Shown: in pieces, positions 23,374 to 35,900 of the stretch
Layout of the letters: the number at the start of each line of letters is the position of its first letter
How positions within the stretch are numbered: the stretch's first letter is position 1
NCBI GenBank assembly: GCA_963556495.2
Contig: OY747716.1
Coordinates: 12,801,571 to 12,865,570 of the forward strand
Reading direction: 5' to 3'
Length of the DNA: 64,000 nucleotides
Source: Valencia hispanica
Taxonomy: Eukaryota > Chordata > Actinopteri > Cyprinodontiformes > Valenciidae
Position numbers and translations under genes: made by a program
Notes under the pieces: model-generated
What the model saw: only the letters and a program-made list of their open reading frames with translations
What the model was told of the DNA's origin: nothing
Databases searched by the model: none

Positions 23374-23771
23374 AAGGCTGTTCGATATTATCGACTGATA
23401 TTGACATCAAAATGTAATATTGGAAATGATCTGTATCAGGTTTTACCTTTTTAATGACACGACTTAAAAGTACCTGATTTTAATACAAGGCACATATTAA
23501 GCATCAAACTCTTCAGCTACTTCTCCTCTCATTCAAAATGTCAAAACATGAGAGATCCAAGGTGTAGTTTTTGAGATTTTTGTTTGTTTGGCAAAACTTG
23601 CAATCATGCAAAGTGTCTATCATGTGGCTTCTGCATTTTTGAGCCAACCTTGAACGTTTAGGTACACATCTATCGGCAATATCGGTTTATATCGGAATCA
23701 GAAATTAAGATTTAGACTATATCTGTATATTGGATATCAGTTTAAAAAAAGCCAGTATTGAACATCCCAAG
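23374..23771. mobile_element. hAT-like non-autonomous element
   Basis: The left end GGCTGTTCGATATTATCGAC is loosely mirrored by the right end CCAGTATTGAACATCCC, with TATCGGCAATATCGG and ATCGG words inside. This pattern is common in fish hAT derivatives. About 400 bp, no coding potential. Confidence 0.45.
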
Positions 23772-26178
23772 TCTAAAGACTGTACAACAAGGGGCTATGT
23801 CCACACCATTCTGAAAAAAGCAAATCTAATTTTTTCTGAAGTCTGAAGCTGCAGTTTTTTTCTAAGCCAAATCGGTCTGAATAACAACGTCGAATTTCAC
23901 CGCATTTTTACGTCATCGCGTGTAACACAATTTTGCGCTAGACGTATGGTTGTAACGACACGTAAAGCTCACAAGACGAGACGAGATTTTAAGATTACTT
24001 TCAAGAAAACTCTGTAAATTCAGAACTTTGTTCACATTTTAATGGATTGCTGCCTCTTTTAGGATCTGAACAACTTGCAGTGCTTACATATTGTTTGTGT
24101 GTTGTCTGTCACTTTGTTTCTGTTCATGGCTCCTCCAGGAAACCCAAAATGCTGCAAAAAAATTATTTAAGAGTAGTTGGGGCATCTCCTTTTACAACTT
24201 TGTCAGCTGAAGCCAAGCTGCCCGAGAGATAGCAGTCACCTCAACGAGAAACATTGGGAAGTTTTAATATTGCGAGATCATGTGGCCAGATTAAATGTAA
24301 ACAATAGACATGGCAGGCTGCTCTACTTAGAGAGTCGCAGGCTTCAACTACAGTACGTTGCTTTATTCACACCCCGCTTCTTACGAGCTAATCGCATCAA
24401 GATGCTCCTGTTCTGAGAGTCGGCCTCTTTTATATTGAAAGTGTTGCCATCGACGAACATTACAGCAAATTCTTTTTCTGCTCAGCTTGCACATTAACTT
24501 CAAAATGCGAAGCCTCCACATTTACTTCTGTAAACACGTCTCCTTCTGTGTCTTGTAGGTTAGCGTTAATAGCTTTACAACTCTGATGGGTGTCGCTCTG
24601 TGGGTTGCATCATCATAACTGGTCATTAGTGATCACAAATATTTTCAAACAGCCAGATTTGACTTTCTTGTAAATGAGGGAAAAGTGCCTTCTTCAAGTC
24701 AGCTGGCCGGCAGTGTGCAGCAACTCCTACGCTCCATATAGTCAAAAAAAAGGGGTCACTCTGGTACGTTCTCTGGGCTCTACAGTAATTAAGTAGACTG
24801 TAAAAAAATAGTATGATGGGAAATGATTCCAGTTTTGAAACCGAGAACCTCCGTATACCATGATACCGGTAACTGGGGGGCACTTCCCATTTCCTGCCTC
24901 GTGCCTGTTAAACAATTTCTTCCCGCCTATAGTTGTGTGTGCCGATGTGATTTGGTCGGACGGACATAAGCATGACGGAGTCTGTTCTTTGTGTCTCTGT
25001 CAGCACGGTGACCATCTTGGGTCACACAGCTCTGTGTTTTGCCTGTGAGGGATCCCTGCTGGGTTCATGTGGGAATTCCATTGGGCAGTGCGTGACCCTG
25101 AACACTGGCCTTCCTGTTCCACTGCAGCGACGGGCCTGTGAAGCCTACAGAAAGGGAAGAAGAAAAAAAAAAAACGGTTCTGTCCAAGGCCCAGCTCTTC
25201 TTTCACCCTTAAAGTGCGAAATCTCCCATGATCCATGTATGTATACATGCGAGTGTGGTTGAGTGTTTATGTGAGACAGATCGGGGATGACACCCGGCCT
25301 TTTAATAAGCTCCGCGGCGGTGTGCGACTTGCTGAAAGCTCCTGTGATTGATGCAGGCTTTAGCAGGGTAGATGCGGGCACATGGGGCTAGCATGCTAGC
25401 ATGACTCATCTGGCGAGAGCCCTGCCCAACACTTTCCATACTGATAAGCCAGGTGGTGTTAGTCACCTTTCATTCATGAGTTGTTTTTCTTTTGTCTTGC
25501 CCTTCTCCAGTTTGGTCCTTCAGAGATTTTTCCACAGTGAAGTAGGCTGGAGAAGGACGGAGTGGAGCAAGGGAGCAGGCAGGGAGGAGGAGGAGGAGGA
25601 GAGCTTATTTTGGAGTGTCTGAATTTTAATCACCACCTACAGCTGCTTCCTCCCAGGTGTTCGGATTGGACATCGACAAAAGGAGGGGAGGGAAGAAAGT
25701 CGCATTTAGGAAACGTTCTCGGACCAGGGGAACTGGCCCGGCGCTCGCCTTGTTTGCAATTAGCCCCAATTCCCATTCTTCACAGCACAACCAGCCTTTG
25801 CTGCGTTCGAATGGCTCCCTTTTCCACATCAAGCAGACAGCTGAGTGTTTCCACAGGTTTCCTCCTGCTGAGCCTTCACAGGCAAGGAGGAAGCGCTATC
25901 TAAGGAAGGAGAGGAAGTTGAGGGGGGCCCGTCGCAGAGCTGACACAACACTTCCAGTACCTGCCAGGGGGAGCCGGGACAGTGACTCCTCTCAACAGAC
26001 GCTAGTCTGACGGTGAACTCTTGACGAAAGCACGTGATTTGCGCAGACACGGAATGACTCAAAATCAGCCATCTCAGTTCATTTTAGTGTGTTTGTTCCA
26101 TCTGTCATTTATTTAGCTGAACAGCATTTATGTTAGCCATCAAACAGACCTGTGACTGATATGAAGCTGTGGAGGGTA
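23772..26178. other. Intron 1, unassigned
   Basis: Contains GAGGAGGAGGAGGAGG at 25587-25603 and poly-A at 25163-25174. The short frames show no domain. Confidence 0.4.
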
Positions 26179-26407
26179 CAATGCCTTTCAAAAGTATTCA
26201 CATCCTTTGAACTTCTCCACATTCATCACATTACAACCACAGACTTCGGTGCATTTTGATGGGATTTTATGTAATGGACCAACACATAGTAGACGTAAAA
26301 ATCTACATAGTCTTGCTTCTTTTTTAAATAAAAATTTGGCCCTGAGTCAATACTTTCTAAAACCACTTTTTTAATGTTATTACAGCAGCAGGCGTTTCGA
26401 AGTAGCG

Positions 26408-27114
26408 CTGGGCATTGACTCAGATTTCATGAATCGGTTCCGATTCTAAAGATTCAGAATCGATTATGACTGGTACATGTTTGGGTTGACTTCTTCAGAA
26501 GGACGTTTGCGAGACACCATAACGTAAGTCTGCTCCTTTCATTAGCTGACTGAAGTCCTCGTTTTCAACGACAGAACAGTGGTGCATTTTGTTGGAAAAT
26601 GAGAGAACGTGCAGAATTGGCTAATAGTTTTTTTATCTGTTTAAAATTCACCTGTTGCGGCCCAGTGGACGGCTTGGACATGAGATGATGTGGTGATGTG
26701 GCTCCTGAAGTTAGTCATTGTTCTGCAGTACTTCACTTCCATTTGGCAGGCCCTGCAAATCGAATTGCTTCTGTCAAGCTCATCTTTCTGTTTGTCCGTT
26801 TTTAACCCGAAATGTTGCCAGACCGCTGCCCAGTGTTGCCGTCTTCAAAGCCGGCGTTAGGCTGGGGGTACCGCTAGTGTCCGACGCCATGTTGTTTTAA
26901 TATCTTCACAGCTAGCAGGAATTCAATGACGTGAAAGTGGGTGGTGTTATAGTTCACCAGGGGAAACTGTATTAACCCATTAATACCTAAGCCTCAAAGT
27001 GCTGTGATTTCATCTGTGAAAAAGGGGAGACGATGTTAAAGGGTTAAATCGATCTTTGGACGTACAAATCAACCTTTAGGGATTATTATGAGAATCGATT
27101 CAGAATCAGAGAAT
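26408..27114. mobile_element. Probable hAT-like non-autonomous element, nested
   Basis: The ends carry inverted GATTC-rich sequence: GAATCGGTTCCGATTCTAAAG and CAGAATCGATTATGAC at the left, and GAGAATCGATTCAGAATC at the right. Ends of the 'GGGCAT...CGATTC...AATCGAT' type are common in fish hAT-derived repeats. No transposase is recognisable inside. Boundaries are approximate. Confidence 0.4.
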
Positions 27115-27216
27115 GGGTTTCTTTCAACACTATACTGTTTTGGAGTACATCTCTATCAGCCTTCCAATTCTGGAGACTGGTGGTTTTTTTTGGTTCATGC
27201 TGTGTTGCAAAACAGT

Positions 27217-27720
27217 TATAGGAGCTATATGCAATTTTCAGAAATTTAAACTCACGACTGACACCTGTGGCCAAAAAACGGAACTGCTCTTCCTGTCTGC
27301 TCGCTCTCGCAGCACACGCTCGTACACCGGTCACTCTCAATCTTTTATCTTTTTCGGGCACATGTCAGGGGTTTAACTTTTTTAGTCTTATGTGGAGTTA
27401 CTGTTGGTGTCAGAGTTGTCCTGGGTCTCTTCTGTGTATTCGCACAATCCATTGAACTGCTTGCGAGTGCTGACTAGCGGTGGTGGCAGAGTGATCTGAA
27501 ACATTTAACATGAACGCGCTTGATGTCACATTCGCAGACAGCGCGGGAAAATCCGACCCGACAGAAAATAGAAAAAATTGGATACAGGCTTATAGGTGCA
27601 CCCACTGCGAGCTGACAAGGTGTCAGTATGCTCATCAGGAGATGTTTGAGTCATAAATGGTCAAATAAAAAGGCTATTGTCACGTTTATTTTGGGGAAAA
27701 AGTTGCATATAGCCCCTTTA
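27217..27720. mobile_element. MITE-like element with inverted ends, nested
   Basis: The left part ATAGGAGCTATATGCAATTTTC is matched in inverse by the right end GTTGCATATAGCCCCTTTA, and both continue with related sequence (AAACTCAC / GTCACGTTTA). It is about 500 bp with no coding potential. It fills the right half of the gap in the surrounding Tc1 copy. Confidence 0.5.
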
Positions 27721-28859
27721 AACTTCAGTCAGAAAAAAAAAATCTTCCAGCTTTCAAAAGCTGCCTCAGATTCTCCGCCTGATTAAGGTTTGGACTTTGA
27801 CTGGGCCATTTTAACACATGAATATGCTTCGATCTAAAGGCTGAACTGGTTCACTGTGTCTCAAATCTGTTGCAGCATCTAATCCTTCCAGGATTGCATT
27901 GTGTTTAGTATCAGCTACAGCCCCCTTTGGTGTGTTTCCTTCAATGTTCTAGCTTCTGTTGGACTGGCACATTAAATCCTTCAAATGTGGATTAAAAATT
28001 GTGGTCTTGATCTAAAAACAAACACAACAAAACTGGAAAAGCTTAGGGAGTATGAATACTTTTGCAAGGCACTGTACATGCTAAGACCAATCTAATTCCT
28101 GAATATTGTTATTCTATTAGCCAGTTTACTTCATCCAGCAGCGAACAGACAACGGCCGACTCTGTCAGTGGTTGCCACTGCAACAACCTGGAGTGGTAAC
28201 AAAGTAAAACTAACTTCATAAATATGAAGTGGTCATAAAATGTCAACCCATTTGACACAACCCAATATGTGATACAGGGGACAGGATCTGACTCTGAGAC
28301 TAAATCCAACTAACACAAAATATACAAACACTTATAAATAACAAGAAGTGTTACCACATGGACTCCAAATGCTTAGAGTATGAGACATGTTTCAGAACTC
28401 TTCCACCACGACGCACAAACACACCCGGCAGCCGCACCCACACCCGCTTAAGTCTGTAGGTGCTGCTGTGCGCGGCCAGAAAACACATCACGCTGTGGTC
28501 CAGACGCCTTTCAGCAAAACCCCCCCCCCCAAAAAACCTGTCCCCCGTTTCTTCATCGCCTCTCCTCTGTTCACAGAAAGGAGAGAATCCATATGGAAGG
28601 TTGCGGGCGCGTCCCTGTAAGTCATCTGCACCAGCCTCGTGTTATTGTCCAATAAAAGCAGCTGGCGCCATGTGAACTGCGCGCGTCACCACCGACACAG
28701 ACACATGTGTACCACCGGAGAGATCACTGGAGCATAATGTGCCCAATAATCTCATATGTACAGAAAGAAATATACCAGGAAAAATTCATTATTATGCATT
28801 TCATGGATGGACTAAAAACATCCACTCATCTGCTTCATTTTTGCTGCTGGGGAAAATAA

Positions 28860-28892
28860 GCATGATGCTGCCACCACCATGTTTCACTTAGG
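28860..28892 (-). mobile_element. Very short Tc1 fragment
   Basis: GCATGATGCTGCCACCACCATGTTTCAC is the reverse complement of the Tc1 GGGSIMLWG coding block. Only about 30 bp is clear. Confidence 0.5.
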
Positions 28893-28935
28893 GGTTTCAA
28901 GCGCATACATTTTATGCAGTAATTCTATGCAGGTT

Positions 28936-29142
28936 TCCATCCATCTATCCATCCATTTGTTATTCATCCATCCATCCATATATGAATCCATCCATATATC
29001 AATCCATCCATCCATCCATCCATCCATCCATCCATCCATCCATCCGTCATCCATTCATCCATCCATCCACCCATCCATCTCTCCATCCATCCATATATCC
29101 ACCCATATATCAATCCATCCATCCATCCATGCATCCATCCAT
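28936..29142. repeat. (ATCC)n microsatellite, interrupted
   Basis: About 200 bp of CATC/ATCC tetramers with ATATAT and TTTGTT interruptions. A long plus-strand frame across it (IHPSIHPS) is only the translation of the repeat. Confidence 0.95.
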
Positions 29143-30327
29143 GTGACAGAGTGTTTCTACAGGGACATATTTCCATATGCTTGCCATTTCCCCTACATGT
29201 GCTAGTATCCCCACCAAGAACTTGAAATCTTGTAGAGCCAAGTTTGCTAAACAATTTGCTCAATAAAACACCCAGATTCTCACTCGCCTAATAAATCCAC
29301 CAATCCGCTCATGGGTGGTTGACGTGACGCTCAGTTTTTGTGTTCTCAGTGACAAATATAACTAAACTTTGATAATATTTCATTAAAATTTATTTTTTAA
29401 TATGCAGTTCATTCTTCTACATCTAATCCATCTGCAAACAATGAGTATCGTTCTTCAACTATGCAAATATTTTGTTTTGAACATGGTATTTGTCCACCAG
29501 TGCAACTGTCCTGGGTAGCATTACTTCTCTTAAAACAATTGTAATTTAATGAAAAATGAATCTAAGTACATTCAAATATTTGAATGCATGTCATGCGAGT
29601 GTTTACTTAATCAATCTAGAGGTTATAAGTGTTAAGGTCCCTATATAGAGTTATTATGACACATTACATTTTGTCAGCAAAACTGTTGTCCTCCTGGAGC
29701 AACGCCATTTTGAATTATAAAACAGGCATTAATGTGACCACCCCAATACTGAGAGGGGTTCTTCCAGAATCAGGAAGAACAGAAGACGTCACTGGAGCTC
29801 ACACAAGGTCAGTTCTGTCTCAAATATTTTAACAATATTACCATTTCCGTGCAGTGTTGGAACTGGTCGTCTTAAGGTAGTCCTGTGGTACAACACAATT
29901 TAAGTATTGATCTGAATATTTTTATCAATTTACATTGATTGATCATTGAAAATAATGTAAACCTTAACACTGTTACACAGGGAGAAGAATGTCTCTCATA
30001 TAGCTAGGCCGGAAACTAGCATTGATTTCTGAAAATGTCCACTGGTGCAACGCACTGTCCTATAGTACAACATGAAGTCAGTTTCACTTATTTTTTTCCT
30101 TTACTCCTATCATAATGAACCTTAACAAAGTGAAAGCAAACATGTAAACAAACATTTTTTGTATTACAAGTTTTATTGAAAAATTTGTTAAAATATGCAA
30201 AAGAGATATAATCCGAGTCTAAAAAAAAGAATGGAGGTTAAGGGACAGCCGCATTCGGATGGTCCGTCAACTCAAACCTTCCTTCTGTTTTGTTAAAGCT
30301 AGTTTATGTTGAAAGTGAGAGGCTGAG

Positions 30328-30423
30328 ATGACCACCAAGGAAAGGTCCAGGAAATTTAGGGAGAGGCTGAATGAAGATCCTGAGAGGAAAGAAAACTTCC
30401 TGAGAGAGAGATGCAGAAAGTAA
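30328..30423 (+). pseudogene. Short basic reading frame inside the unclassified TIR element
   Basis: The 31 codons read MTTKERSRKFRERLNEDPER then KENFLRERCRK and stop at TAA. The charged, Arg/Lys/Glu-rich start resembles the amino terminus of uncharacterised fish proteins that I associate with transposon ORFs, but this is from memory and weak. It is probably the first part of a lost element protein. No continuation in another frame was recognised downstream. Confidence 0.4.
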
Positions 30424-30499
30424 ATTTGACAAGTTGCCAGAAATGATTTTAGCCTAATAATTTATAATAAATAATTGTATTTTATAATTAAATAATTAT

Positions 30500-30677
30500 A
30501 GCACTGTGGCCTTGCAGCAAGAAGGTCCTGGGTTCAAATCCCAGCCTGGGGTCTTTCTGCATGGAGTTTGCATGTTCTCTCTGTGGATGCTTGGGTTCTC
30601 TCCGGGTACCCCGGCTTCCTCCCACAGTCCAAAGAACATGACTGTTAGGTGAATTGGTTTCTCTAAATTGCACTTAG
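30500..30677 (+). repeat. tRNA-like SINE fragment followed by a GT microsatellite
   Basis: GGTTCAAATCC at 30531-30541 is a perfect tRNA-type B box for RNA polymerase III. It is followed by CTTTCTGCATGGAGTTTGCATGTTCTCTCTGTG, GGGTTCTCTCCGGGTACCCCGGCTTCCTCCCACAGTCC and AACATGACTGTTAGGTGAATTGG, a block repeated widely in fish genomes. The A box is not clear. A degraded relative is at 50113-50245. It lies within the TIR element at 29313. Confidence 0.65.
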
Positions 30678-30708
<31 letters not shown>

Positions 30709-30723
30709 CGTGCGTGCGTGTGT
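30678..30723. repeat. (GT)n then (GTGC)n microsatellite
   Basis: GT units change to GTGC units at the right, next to the SINE at 30500-30677. Confidence 0.95.
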
Positions 30724-32769
30724 ATGGTTGTTTGTCCTTCTATCCACACTGTTGTGGCGTACACATGAACAGGGTCAGAGTCCTATGCCACTATCTCGGA
30801 TTCCGTCCGTCACAGTGAGCGTGCTGTGTGGGCCCATCTGAAACCAGTGGCCACATAGAGACTTCCAGTGTTGTCATGATGGGTTGTTCAATAAATTTTA
30901 CCCAGTTATTTGCTTGATTAACTCAATTCATGGTTATGTGAAAGTATGAATATCAGAAAAAAAAATATTTTTCCTGTGTTGTACTAAAAAGTTGAATAAA
31001 TTAAAAATAATAAATGTGACTTTGTACACGACATGGGCATACTAGTAATCTGTTGTCCAATGGTGCAACGGAATGTCCTGTGGTGCAACAAATTGAATTG
31101 TGAGTGGAAAAGGTATTTAAATGAAAAATGTATGTAAAAAGTGTTGGATAGTATAATAATGATATCGTCACTATGCAGCTATAAGGAGGAAATGAAGATT
31201 CCTTGGGTTTTATACTAATTATAATGAATGTAGCCCTGACATTTGGGTGAAGTCTCTATGTGTACATCTTATAGTATATAAATAGCATAATTCTGAATTT
31301 TTGGGGGGTATGTTTTATGTGGAAATATAATTGGGGCAAACTAATATGCCTTGGGCCTATCTATCTTATCTATCCAGCATTATCTGAATTAAAAAATGAC
31401 ATTCTTTATTTTGTGGCACCAGTGGAAACATTTTAGGACTACCACACCAAAAGGTGAATAATATGCAAAAATATGAAAAATTAGAAATGGACACAATCAG
31501 TTTTGAATTGTTGACATATAAGGGAATATAATTATATGTCATTTGACAAATATTTTTGAATTATTATTTTTTTCACTTTGAATTTGAGTTCACGTCAACC
31601 ACCCTCATGCAGGAACCAAACAACATACCGGCAATGATAAAAACAAAACCAAAACAGCATAGCTGGAAGAACAATCGGAGGTTAAGCTGGCAGATCTGTT
31701 GATCTGTCGTCCTGTTACAACCAGCACTTCCAGCCTGGCCAAACAAAAGCTGGCTGATAAGCATGGCGGCGGTGGCATCAAAGCCTTCCAGATTAGAGAT
31801 TACCATCAAATCAGTGGCAGCGATGGACAGGGCACCTGCTACTTTACTGTAACGCCCTGAATCCGAGGGGTGGGTGATTAGGGCGGGATCAGAGTGAGTC
31901 ACTGTGTACCTGATCTGCACACAGAAGCTTCTCTTTAATAAAAGAGGGACTCCATGAAACAATGCGGAGTGGGTGACGTCTGACTATATCGGGTGTTTTT
32001 AAGCTCTTCTGATATTTGCTTTCCTGTGATATTATCAGATTTGTTTTGTTTTAAACCCATGAAATGTATTCATGTCTGGTTTTTCATCGGCCACGTGTTT
32101 CGAACCTTCAACAACAACGTTGTGTTAGACATTGAAACGCCTTGCCTGCCCTCCTCAGCCTCCTCCGCCAGCCGCGGTGTGAGGGTTAAAGGTAAAGCCT
32201 GCGCTCGCTTTAAAAGGCTCCTCCAGAAGCATCGGCTCGGATTACTGCGCAGGTGGTTCAGCCCATCCCACCTCTGGAGAACATCCAGACTTACAGGACA
32301 CACTGAAAGCATTCCTGCCGTTTGGGATAACCGACTGACTTACCGCCCTGCCCAGTCTGCTGATATTCAGTTTACAGCACACACACAGCTCTGCCTACAC
32401 ACTCATACTTCCATGAGTGGGGCAGAATTCATCGCTCCTGTCCCGTCTCCTTGTTGGAGTCGCTGGTGAAGCACTTTTTTGTTTTGTTTTGTTTGTCTCG
32501 TTTTCATCGCCGCTCGTAACCTTTGATCCTCTCCTTCCATTGTCTCCTCTTCCTTTTTCTCCAAAAGCAGACGAGTCATTTCGGTTGTTGTGGTGCAACA
32601 TGCTGATACGGCTTTTCGTGTGTTTCACTCAGCATAAATAATTCATTATGGTGGCAAATCTTCCCAGATTATGATCCTGTGTGCAGACCAACCTTCAGCA
32701 GGCATAGGACAACCAGAAACATAGAAAATCCTAGATTACCAGACCTAACAGAGCTAAAACAAGTGAAAC

Positions 32770-33438
32770 ATCTCGACCAGAAACGTCAATGTATTTTACC
32801 GGGATGTTCTGTGACAAACCAGCACAAAGTAGCAGATCATTGTGGAAGTGGAAGAAGAGAGATTAGGCTTTAGAAATAAAAAAGTAAACATGCATTTCTG
32901 TTCAGGCTCTTTGTCTTTGTTTGTTTGCTCTGATGAATTTGCACCATAAAATCTGCTTTGTGTTAAACGTTGCTGCTCTGCCCGTGTGTGTACCGTTGTC
33001 CTGCTGGAAGGACATCAGAAAGTATCCCCACAGCATGAAGCTGCCACCACCATGTTTTACTGTGTCGACTGGTAGTTCAGGGTGATGTTTAGTTTAATAT
33101 GTGTAGTCCTAACCGAGCCGTTGATCTCTCCGACTCCCCCAAGGTGACCCTGGACCTCCCGGCTGCTTCTCTGATTAATCTTCAGCTAGACAGACCATGT
33201 CTTGGTAGGGTTGGAGTTTTGAAATACTAAGTCAATTTCTAGGATGGTTTGAACGGAGCTTTATCAGATGTTCAAAGCTTGAAATATAGTTCTATGACCG
33301 AACCCTGCTTTAAACCTCTCCAGAACGTTCTCCCTGACCTGTCTGCTGTGTTCATGATGCCGGTTGTTTTCTAATGTTCTCTAAGGAACATCTGAGGCCT
33401 CCGCAGAGCAGCTGGCTTTATACTGAGATGAACTTACA

Positions 33439-33445
<7 letters not shown>
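32770..33445 (-). mobile_element. Tc1 remnant ending at a microsatellite
   Basis: The 3' arm-like sequence (GGGATGTTCTGTGACAAACCAGCACAAAGTAGC, near 32801) is followed by GTTGTCCTGCTGGAAGGACATC (near 32995) and CCCCACAGCATGAAGCTGCCACCACCATG (near 33026). Next come GACCATGTCTTGGTAGGGTTGG (near 33194) and the HTH and start region CATGATGCCGGTTGTTTTC (near 33354). The order is right for a minus-strand Tc1, with several deletions. Its 5' end runs into CATC and AG repeats. Confidence 0.8.
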
Positions 33446-33698
<253 letters not shown>

Positions 33699-34654
33699 CA
33701 TGCTCCTACAATGGGGATGAATAAAGGATGAGCCGAGGCTCAGACACCAGGTTAAGGTCCTGTTTAGCCCCTCTGGCTCACTGCCCGACACTGGAGGACA
33801 GGAGAGGCAGACGATAGAGGGGAACCACAGAAGAAGAATATTGAAGCTAACTGATGAGCTGGGGAGAGAGATAAACTGCTGTTGGGACACTCTGGATTCT
33901 ATTTAACTATATATGCAGCAGATGAGGGGATTTCTCCAAGATGCTGAAAAAAGCTACTTGTTGACTTGGAGTCTGGTTCCATACGCCTCCGCAGACCTCT
34001 TCTCTTTGATCCACCTTAGAAGAAAATGAAAGGCAGTGGGAAAAAAAGGAGAAGAAACCCCCAGAAAGAAACAGCAACCTGAGAAAAAAAGGGATCTAAG
34101 AAACAAGTTTGAGAGCTGGTGATCAGAGGGAGAAGGCTGCAAGGACATTGATCCAAGGTAGCAATGCTTAGTGAGCTAGCGTTTGACGGTTGGTACATAT
34201 AGTGGATTAGGAACAGATGCTGAACTCCTGACGGTGCGAGCCTGCTACCTCCGAAGCGGTCATAATGGCTTCCACCTGCCCTGAGTTACGGCAGCCGGAG
34301 GGAGCTTGATGTGGCAGCAGCCAGCGGCACCTGTGCTTAACAGTCAGGTCACCACATCAAACCCCACCTGGAGGATCAGGGGGAGGGGCTGAAGAAACCA
34401 CGAATGGAACAAAGCCAGCTTTTTCTTCCTCTGCATTTTGATCACTGCAGAGAAACAGCTACTGTGAAGCCTGAACTTTTCCGCAAATGTAATTGTTAAA
34501 TCATCTTCAGTATTCCAGCGGTGCATCTGCCGTTCACACTTCATCTAACACCTGAGATGCTTACTGAAGACATAGAAGTCATAGAAAAGAGCTACAGAGT
34601 AAAGTACTGTTAAGTACGTAAATCTCATTATAAATACAGCTGAAGGCCTCTGGG

Positions 34655-35218
34655 GTTTGTTGGACAAAACACCACTTCTATGATGATGCACAGTGGTGGC
34701 AGCATCATGCAGGGACGTGGAAGCTGATCAGAGTCAATAGAAGGACGGACGGATGGAAACATGAAAACCTATTAGAGGCCGCAAGAGACATGACACTGGC
34801 GGCGAATGGTTTGGATCATAGGGTGTTGTTGTGTTAAAATGGCCCAGTCAAAGTCCACACACAAATCCAATTGAAAATTGAGGCTTATGCCATCTGATTG
34901 AGTTTGAGCTATTTTGGGAAGAAGAATGAGCACAGATTTTAGTCTCCAGATGTGCTGGTAGAGATATGCCCCTAAAAGGCACCAAATGGTCTTACAAAGT
35001 ATTGACAAGATAGATCGATAGTCTTGGAACCATAAACTTGGAACCAGTCTAAGAATCCATGTAGGGCTTTACAAATATGAATTTGTAAAAAAAATAAAAA
35101 ATAAATAAAATTCCTGAAATCCCACAAAATCCTCTTGAATAACACCTAAGTTTTATGGTTCCAATGTGACCAAATTTGGAAAAGTTCAGGCATATGACTG
35201 CTCCAGCAAGGCACCGTG
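34655..35218 (+). mobile_element. Tc1 remnant, C-terminal half
   Basis: GTGGTGGCAGCATCATGCAGG (GGGSIM, near 34693) begins the similarity. After it come GATGGAAACATGAAAACCTATTAGAG, TGGCCCAGTCAAAGTCCACACACAAATCCAATTG (WPSQSP..NPIE, near 34841), TTGAGCTATTTTGGGAAGAAGAATG and a 3' arm ending GCTCCAGCAAGGCACCGTG. The NDPKH block is lost. Stops occur in all frames. Confidence 0.8.
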
Positions 35219-35900
35219 TGTTTGCTGACAGTGGCAGTGATTGTGATGAGGAAGCACTTTTTTTTTTTCCTTTATAGAAAATAGGAGAATAATAAAAGTA
35301 CAGCAACGTACTGGCTACACACTGACTCTCTGAAGTGTTCAAAGTTGCTGAGGTATTTGTGGAGCTGGGTGCTGGTTGCCATGTGACTCGGTGTGAGAGC
35401 ATCTTATTTTAGAGTGGAGATAAGGTGATACAGAGAGGGGTGGGACCGGAATGCTGGGCGCCTGTGCACGGCAGACCTCAGCTCCCCTTTCCCATGTCCG
35501 GCTCTCTGACTCAAACCAAAACAAGAATCTTCATCGTTACATTCTGCACAGACCTATCCTCTTGTTTGACTGCATCTCTCTTTACCCCCCCCCCAAACAC
35601 ACACACACAGCAGTTTGTTTAGCGGCCATGTTTACATTCCTGCTCAGTCAGCCTCTCCCAGGGGAAGATGACTGGATCCGAGCTCTGTAAGCTGAACGGC
35701 TCGCTCTCACATGTCTCAGGTCAGACGGACCGTGGTCGCTACGCACATCTGTGTGTGGGATATGAAAGCGTACGCTCCAGATTGGCAGTACTCTTGTGAA
35801 GTTACACAGACAAAAATTCATACTGATAATTTGGGTTATTAGCCTGTCATAAAAGACAGAAGTGGGGTTCATGTTTCTAAAACATATTTGCGTCCAGTTT

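Larger units (their letters stand above)
26179..28074 (-). mobile_element. Tc1 element gutted and carrying nested repeats
   Basis: Left end is CAATGCCTTTCAAAAGTATTCACATC, preceded by TA. Right end is GAATACTTTTGCAAGGCACTG, followed by TA at 28075. These are inverted terminal repeats. Positions 26179-26395 hold the terminal arm and the region around the stop codon (TGAGTCAATACTTTCTAAAACCAC). Positions 27722-28074 hold GGACTTTGACTGGGCCATTTTAACAC (transposase C-terminal block) and the other arm. Most of the transposase is gone, and about 1.3 kb of other repeat sequence lies between (see the two nested entries). Confidence 0.8.
29313..31604. mobile_element. Unclassified 2.3-kb TIR element with TCAT duplication
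   Basis: GGGTGGTTGACGTGA (29313-29327) and its perfect inverse TCACGTCAACCACCC (31590-31604) bound the element. TCAT precedes the left end and follows the right end, suggesting a 4-bp target duplication. Inside, pairs of TGGTGCAAC-type and TGTCCTGTGGT-type words recur near 29496, 29850-29890, 30040-30070, 31055-31090 and 31416. The interior is AT-rich and holds one notable frame at 30328. A tRNA-like SINE and a GT repeat (30490-30760) lie inside. The superfamily is not recognised. Confidence 0.65.

Noticed and set aside
28879..29263. Frames with IHPS and GWMD repeats
   Set aside because: They are translations of the ATCC microsatellite.
30531..30541. Functional tRNA gene suggested by a perfect B box
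   Set aside because: No cloverleaf or A box at the right distance; the flanks match a dispersed SINE-like repeat.
31573..31962. 129-codon minus-strand frame overlapping the right end of the unclassified element
   Set aside because: It crosses the element boundary, so it cannot be the element's own protein, and it has no known domain.
31993..32469. 158-codon plus-strand frame
   Set aside because: No recognisable domain, composition like surrounding intron, no splice context.
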